Assembly (NCBI GenBank): GCA_963824345.1
Contig: CAWGOZ010000005.1
Location: 21,573-85,572, forward strand
Direction of reading: 5' to 3'
From: Palsa-89 sp963824345
GTDB lineage: Bacteria; Acidobacteriota; Terriglobia; Bryobacterales; Bryobacteraceae
DNA length: 64,000 nucleotides
A program made the position numbers and the translations under genes. The notes under the pieces were generated by a model. That model saw nothing but the letters and a program-made list of their open reading frames with translations, ran no database searches and was not told the DNA's origin. This document shows, one piece after another, positions 61,630 to 64,000 of the stretch (position 1 is the first letter of the stretch; every line of letters begins with the position of its first letter).

Positions 61630-62007
61630 CTATTGCTGCTGCCTGACGGAATTAAGAAATGAGTCTATCCGCGCCTGTGGCATTCCTTTGGACTTCAACG
61701 CGAGCGCTTGAATCGCGACAGATACCGAAAATGGCCTGTTTTCCGGTACCTCATAAAATCGGCTGATCGCCTCTTCTATCTCCCCGTTTGTGAGATCAGG
61801 CCACGCCCCGAGCAATCTAGCCGTGATGTCTTTTGTGTCTTCCGAGTAGTTGGCTAGGCCAGCCAATAGCCCATCCCGATAACCAACAATAAAACCAAAC
61901 TTAGCTTCAACCGAAGATGCTCTCCAAAAGCGGCCATCGCGAGTAACCGGTTGCTGCGCACTCATCAGCGCGACGAAAATGAACGCCAACACCACACAAC
62001 GTCTCAT
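61630..62007 (-). CDS. Exported hypothetical protein, 125 aa
   Basis: Small protein with a signal peptide (V-L-A-F-I-F-V-A-L-M-S-A, then Q-Q-P-V). The mature part is helical: F-G-F-I-V-G-Y-R-D-G-L, E-I-E-E-A-I-S-R-F-Y-E-V-P-E-N-R and A-I-Q-A-L-A-L-K-S-K-G. The order resembles secreted Rap1a/Tai-like small proteins only loosely. More A+T-rich than most of the window, like its neighbours. Function unknown. Confidence 0.7.
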   Translation of the reverse strand: MRRCVVLAFIFVALMSAQQPVTRDGRFWRASSVEAKFGFIVGYRDGLLAGLANYSEDTKDITARLLGAWPDLTNGEIEEAISRFYEVPENRPFSVSVAIQALALKSKGMPQARIDSFLNSVRQQQ

Positions 62008-62098
62008 TGGGAGAGGATATCACCCCAGGCCGTCTGATAGGCTCAGTCACACCCGAGCGCTCAAGCAACGGTATGATGCTTGGAAGGATCGCCAAGAG

Positions 62099-62932
62099 AT
62101 GACGCTTTGTATCGGGGCATTATCGCAGACAGTAGCTCCAGAGCCATTCTCGGAGTGTATTGTTCTTTGCTTCGATTTAAAGGTCAGCGCCGTCGATGGC
62201 GAGTTTTCTTCGGAAACAGAGTACAAGCTAAGTTCGCTCAACGGAAATCCAGTAGCGCTGATTTCTGGACGGTTGGGTCGCGCCAAGGAACTATGCGGAA
62301 TCTACAAAAGCCATCTTACAAATACGGTACTGACGGAAGACAATCTGCTGGATCGAATGCGAGAGCCGCTTGGGATCATAAAGCACCGGCTGGCTGAGGC
62401 ATACACTCAGCGATGTCTGGCAATTTCATACGACGATTTACTTGATCGGGACGAGAACTGGATCGGGAAGGAAAGAAGAGAACGTTATCTTGCCGCGATC
62501 GACCAGAATAAGCTTGGAGTTGATCTGATTTTTGCGGGCTTCGTCGATGGGAAGGCTATCGTCTGCGAACTTCGCGACGGAGACGTAACTCGCGCATCAA
62601 ATTTCTCAGTGATCGGCTCAGGCTCTTATACGGCAGAACCGGCCCTTCACGCACGCGGACAAATGGCCACTACGTCTCTCGAAGACACTCTTTATAACGT
62701 CTATGAGGCGAAACGGTACGCTGAAACCAGCCCGAACGTAGGGCCTCAAACGTTCATATACGTTCTCTATCCGCCAACAACAGCCGGGGACAAAGTTGCG
62801 GTAAAGAAGATAACTAAGGATGGCTACGATTATCTCAGGAGGAAATACAGAAGACTCGGACCAAAGCCAACCGGAAAGTGGGAGCGGCTTCCAGATGGAA
62901 GCCTAGAGAGTGCTTACTTTAACGTCAAGTAG
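62099..62932 (+). CDS. Ntn-hydrolase-like (proteasome-fold) protein
   Basis: 277 residues from the ATG at 62099, which has an AAGGATCGCCAAGAG leader. After Met the sequence is T-L-C-I-G-A-L, placing Thr at position 2 as in HslV and proteasome beta subunits. I-V-L-C-F-D-L-K-V-S, E-T-E-Y-K-L-S-S-L and A-L-I-S-G-R-L-G-R-A-K-E-L correspond to the usual Asp, Lys and Gly blocks. S-V-I-G-S-G-S-Y-T-A fits the later S-G-S motif. The start is therefore inferred to be here and not at 61979. The last 10 codons overlap the IS1-type transposase gene, so the native C-terminus may have been altered by that insertion. Substrate unknown. Confidence 0.72.
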   Translation: MTLCIGALSQTVAPEPFSECIVLCFDLKVSAVDGEFSSETEYKLSSLNGNPVALISGRLGRAKELCGIYKSHLTNTVLTEDNLLDRMREPLGIIKHRLAEAYTQRCLAISYDDLLDRDENWIGKERRERYLAAIDQNKLGVDLIFAGFVDGKAIVCELRDGDVTRASNFSVIGSGSYTAEPALHARGQMATTSLEDTLYNVYEAKRYAETSPNVGPQTFIYVLYPPTTAGDKVAVKKITKDGYDYLRRKYRRLGPKPTGKWERLPDGSLESAYFNVK

Positions 62933-63748
62933 TTGGACAAGATCGTGGATCGACCACAACTGGTCGGCGATTCCAGCGGCCATCGCGGGAGTAACCCGCA
63001 AGGTCTGGTGAATCCGAACGAAATTGTAGTGCATGATGTGCAGCGCGATCATTGCGACATGATTTTCAATCTTCTTGCTGAACGCATTCGTCAAGCGGGT
63101 GAAGCGGCGCATCGACATCCGCATCGTGAGGTTCTGGCGTTCGATAAATGACGTGCTGATGTGTTTGGGGTCGGGATCTCCGTCAATAACCTTGGTCTCG
63201 CAGCCGATGCACTCAGCCGGAGAATAGCGCTTCTGGCCCTCGGACGTTTCGTTATAGATTTTCTGAAGCATTGCGTAGTCTACATGGCCATGAAATGCTT
63301 TCTCTACAGCGGCCAGATACACGCTCAAACCATCACTGGTTAATTGGATGCGGTTTGCCAAGCGTCCCGCGAGGTCGTTCACAAAGATTCGGGCAGAGGC
63401 TCCATCACGCGGACCAACGATCCAAGAGGGAATGAGCTTTGTGTCGGCATCGATTGCAACCCAAGTCCATACGTCACCAGCAAACTGATTTTTCGCTTTG
63501 ATCTCAGGCGTTACGTTCTTGGCCTTCGCATAGCAGAAACTCCAAATCTCATCCACCTGCACGCGTTCGCAATTCAAATTCACCAGATGCTTATCGAGAT
63601 AGTCAGAGCAAGCCGCCCCAAGTTCCACCAGCAATTTAACGATTGTGTTTTTCGCGACGCCCGTCATCCTAACCGTCGCGCGTATGGAATTGCCCTCAAC
63701 CAGGGCGCTAACCACTTGAGCCTGTTTCTTGGGGTCCAGTTTGTTCAT
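62903..63748 (-). CDS. IS1-type DDE transposase
   Basis: About 281 residues. V-Q-V-D-E-I-W-S-F-C-Y, L-T-S-D-G-L-S-V-Y and the S-F-I-E-R-Q-N-L-T-M-R-M-S-M-R-R-F-T-R block carry the D-D-E residues of the IS1-type catalytic domain. A helix-turn-helix (R-A-T-V-R-M-T-G-V-A-K-N-T-I-V-K-L-L) is at the N-terminus. The ATG at 63748 is chosen; the longer frame would start with a TTG that lies in the -10 box. Element ends could not be fixed. Uninterrupted, so perhaps active. Confidence 0.9.
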   Translation of the reverse strand: MNKLDPKKQAQVVSALVEGNSIRATVRMTGVAKNTIVKLLVELGAACSDYLDKHLVNLNCERVQVDEIWSFCYAKAKNVTPEIKAKNQFAGDVWTWVAIDADTKLIPSWIVGPRDGASARIFVNDLAGRLANRIQLTSDGLSVYLAAVEKAFHGHVDYAMLQKIYNETSEGQKRYSPAECIGCETKVIDGDPDPKHISTSFIERQNLTMRMSMRRFTRLTNAFSKKIENHVAMIALHIMHYNFVRIHQTLRVTPAMAAGIADQLWSIHDLVQLLDVKVSTL

Positions 63749-63756
63749 CTGACCCA

Positions 63757-63786
63757 ATTATACAGCGGTCAAGCAGAAAGAGTCAA
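63757..63786 (-). promoter_or_regulatory. Sigma70-type promoter of the IS1-type transposase
   Basis: On the minus strand TTGACT (63786-63781), 18 bases, TATAAT (63762-63757). The expected transcription start is around 63750, two bases or so before the ATG at 63748, so the mRNA would be nearly leaderless. Confidence 0.65.
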
Positions 63787-63854
63787 GTATAAAATGCTAA
63801 CAAACAGACCTGTCGAAACAGAGGGGTCCGCAACACAGCGTTACAGGGATACTC

Positions 63855-64000
63855 TCATGGAGGGTCAAGATATTGCCGAGCAGTTTTGTGAACTTCTGCA
63901 AACTGGCGTAGTTTATCGATCCGGTCCGCCAAGCGAAGCGCTTCCGGGGATTCGTTTAAGCGAGCAGCCAAATCATCAACTTCGCCATCCGTAAGAATGC
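63855..64000 (-). CDS. C-terminal end of an unidentified protein
   Basis: Open minus frame from the window edge to TGA 63855-63857, about 48 codons: I-L-T-D-G-E-V-D-D-L-A-A-R-L-N, then E-A-L-R-L-A-D-R-I-D-K-L-R-Q-F-A-E-V-H-K-T-A-R-Q-Y-L. Helical and protein-like, so most likely the end of a real gene continuing beyond the window. Family not recognised. Confidence 0.6.
   Translation of the reverse strand, partial: ILTDGEVDDLAARLNESPEALRLADRIDKLRQFAEVHKTARQYLDPP

Noticed and set aside
62880..63800. Terminal inverted repeats and target duplication of the IS1-type element
   Set aside because: Several weak pairings can be drawn between 62890-62920 and 63780-63800 but none is convincing.
63344..63994. 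216-codon plus-strand frame at the right end
   Set aside because: Mostly antisense to the IS1-type transposase; the opposite strand in 63855-64000 reads better as a protein end.
1..64000. tRNA, rRNA, CRISPR array or riboswitch
   Set aside because: Both strands were scanned by eye for CCA-ended cloverleafs, regularly spaced direct repeats and known riboswitch cores in the gaps; none was found. A dedicated RNA search could still find a weak one.

Overview
The window is a dense, GC-rich bacterial chromosome segment. Gene content points to Acidobacteriota, probably the Solibacter/Bryobacter side: secreted acidobacterial-type hypothetical families, DinB proteins, GT87-like and GT39-like membrane glycosyltransferases, REP-type hairpins, many GTG/TTG starts and many 4-base gene overlaps. 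This assignment is inferred from gene content only. No rRNA, tRNA or CRISPR array was seen.

Layout. 1-7415: tripartite RND efflux operon (membrane fusion protein, an MdtB-like pump with four +1 frameshifts, an MdtC-like pump running off the left edge). 7984-11367: a broken brnTA toxin-antitoxin locus whose antitoxin is split by a 2978-bp IS1595-family transposon with matching ends, an 8-bp target duplication and four cargo genes; the toxin has lost its middle. 11.6-17.4 kb: epoxide hydrolase, AraC regulator, VOC protein, HXXEE protein, ispG, a hicBA pair and an acetyltransferase. 17.4-23.8 kb: GT87-like transferase, CapK-like adenylate-forming enzyme, DASS permease, AsnB-like enzyme and methyltransferase, possibly one biosynthetic locus. 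23.8-30.6 kb: molybdopterin oxidoreductase, metallo-beta-lactamase-fold protein, a protein cut by a stop codon, secreted hypotheticals, DinB, and a parDE-like locus whose toxin is reduced to its two ends.

30.7-40.9 kb: DUF2235 hydrolase, REP hairpin, frameshifted metallophosphoesterase, SurA-like chaperone, HDOD protein, BadF-type sugar kinase, GT39-like transferase and a lipoprotein. 40.9-49.4 kb: the most unusual gene, a fusion of a BREX BrxC-like P-loop ATPase with a sulfotransferase-like domain and no other BREX gene nearby, followed by an S9 peptidase and a translationally coupled sulfatase plus formylglycine-generating enzyme. 49.4-55 kb: methyltransferase, thymidine kinase, coiled-coil membrane protein, YgfZ-like protein, MBL hydrolase and small proteins. 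55.05-55.26 kb: a REPIN-like element holding only the two ends of a RAYT transposase.

55.4-59.8 kb: egtB-egtD overlapping a quaternary-amine ABC transporter (ATPase, permease, binding lipoprotein), which suggests ergothioneine or hercynine transport. 59.8-64 kb: UvrC-like protein without its second nuclease domain, an intact hicBA pair, a proteasome-like Ntn-hydrolase candidate, an IS1-type transposase and a partial gene at the edge.

Two themes recur. First, three genes (brnT, a parE-like toxin and a RAYT) keep both termini but have lost the middle. Second, there are six single-base insertions in three otherwise well conserved genes, all +1, which could be real decay or assembly error.
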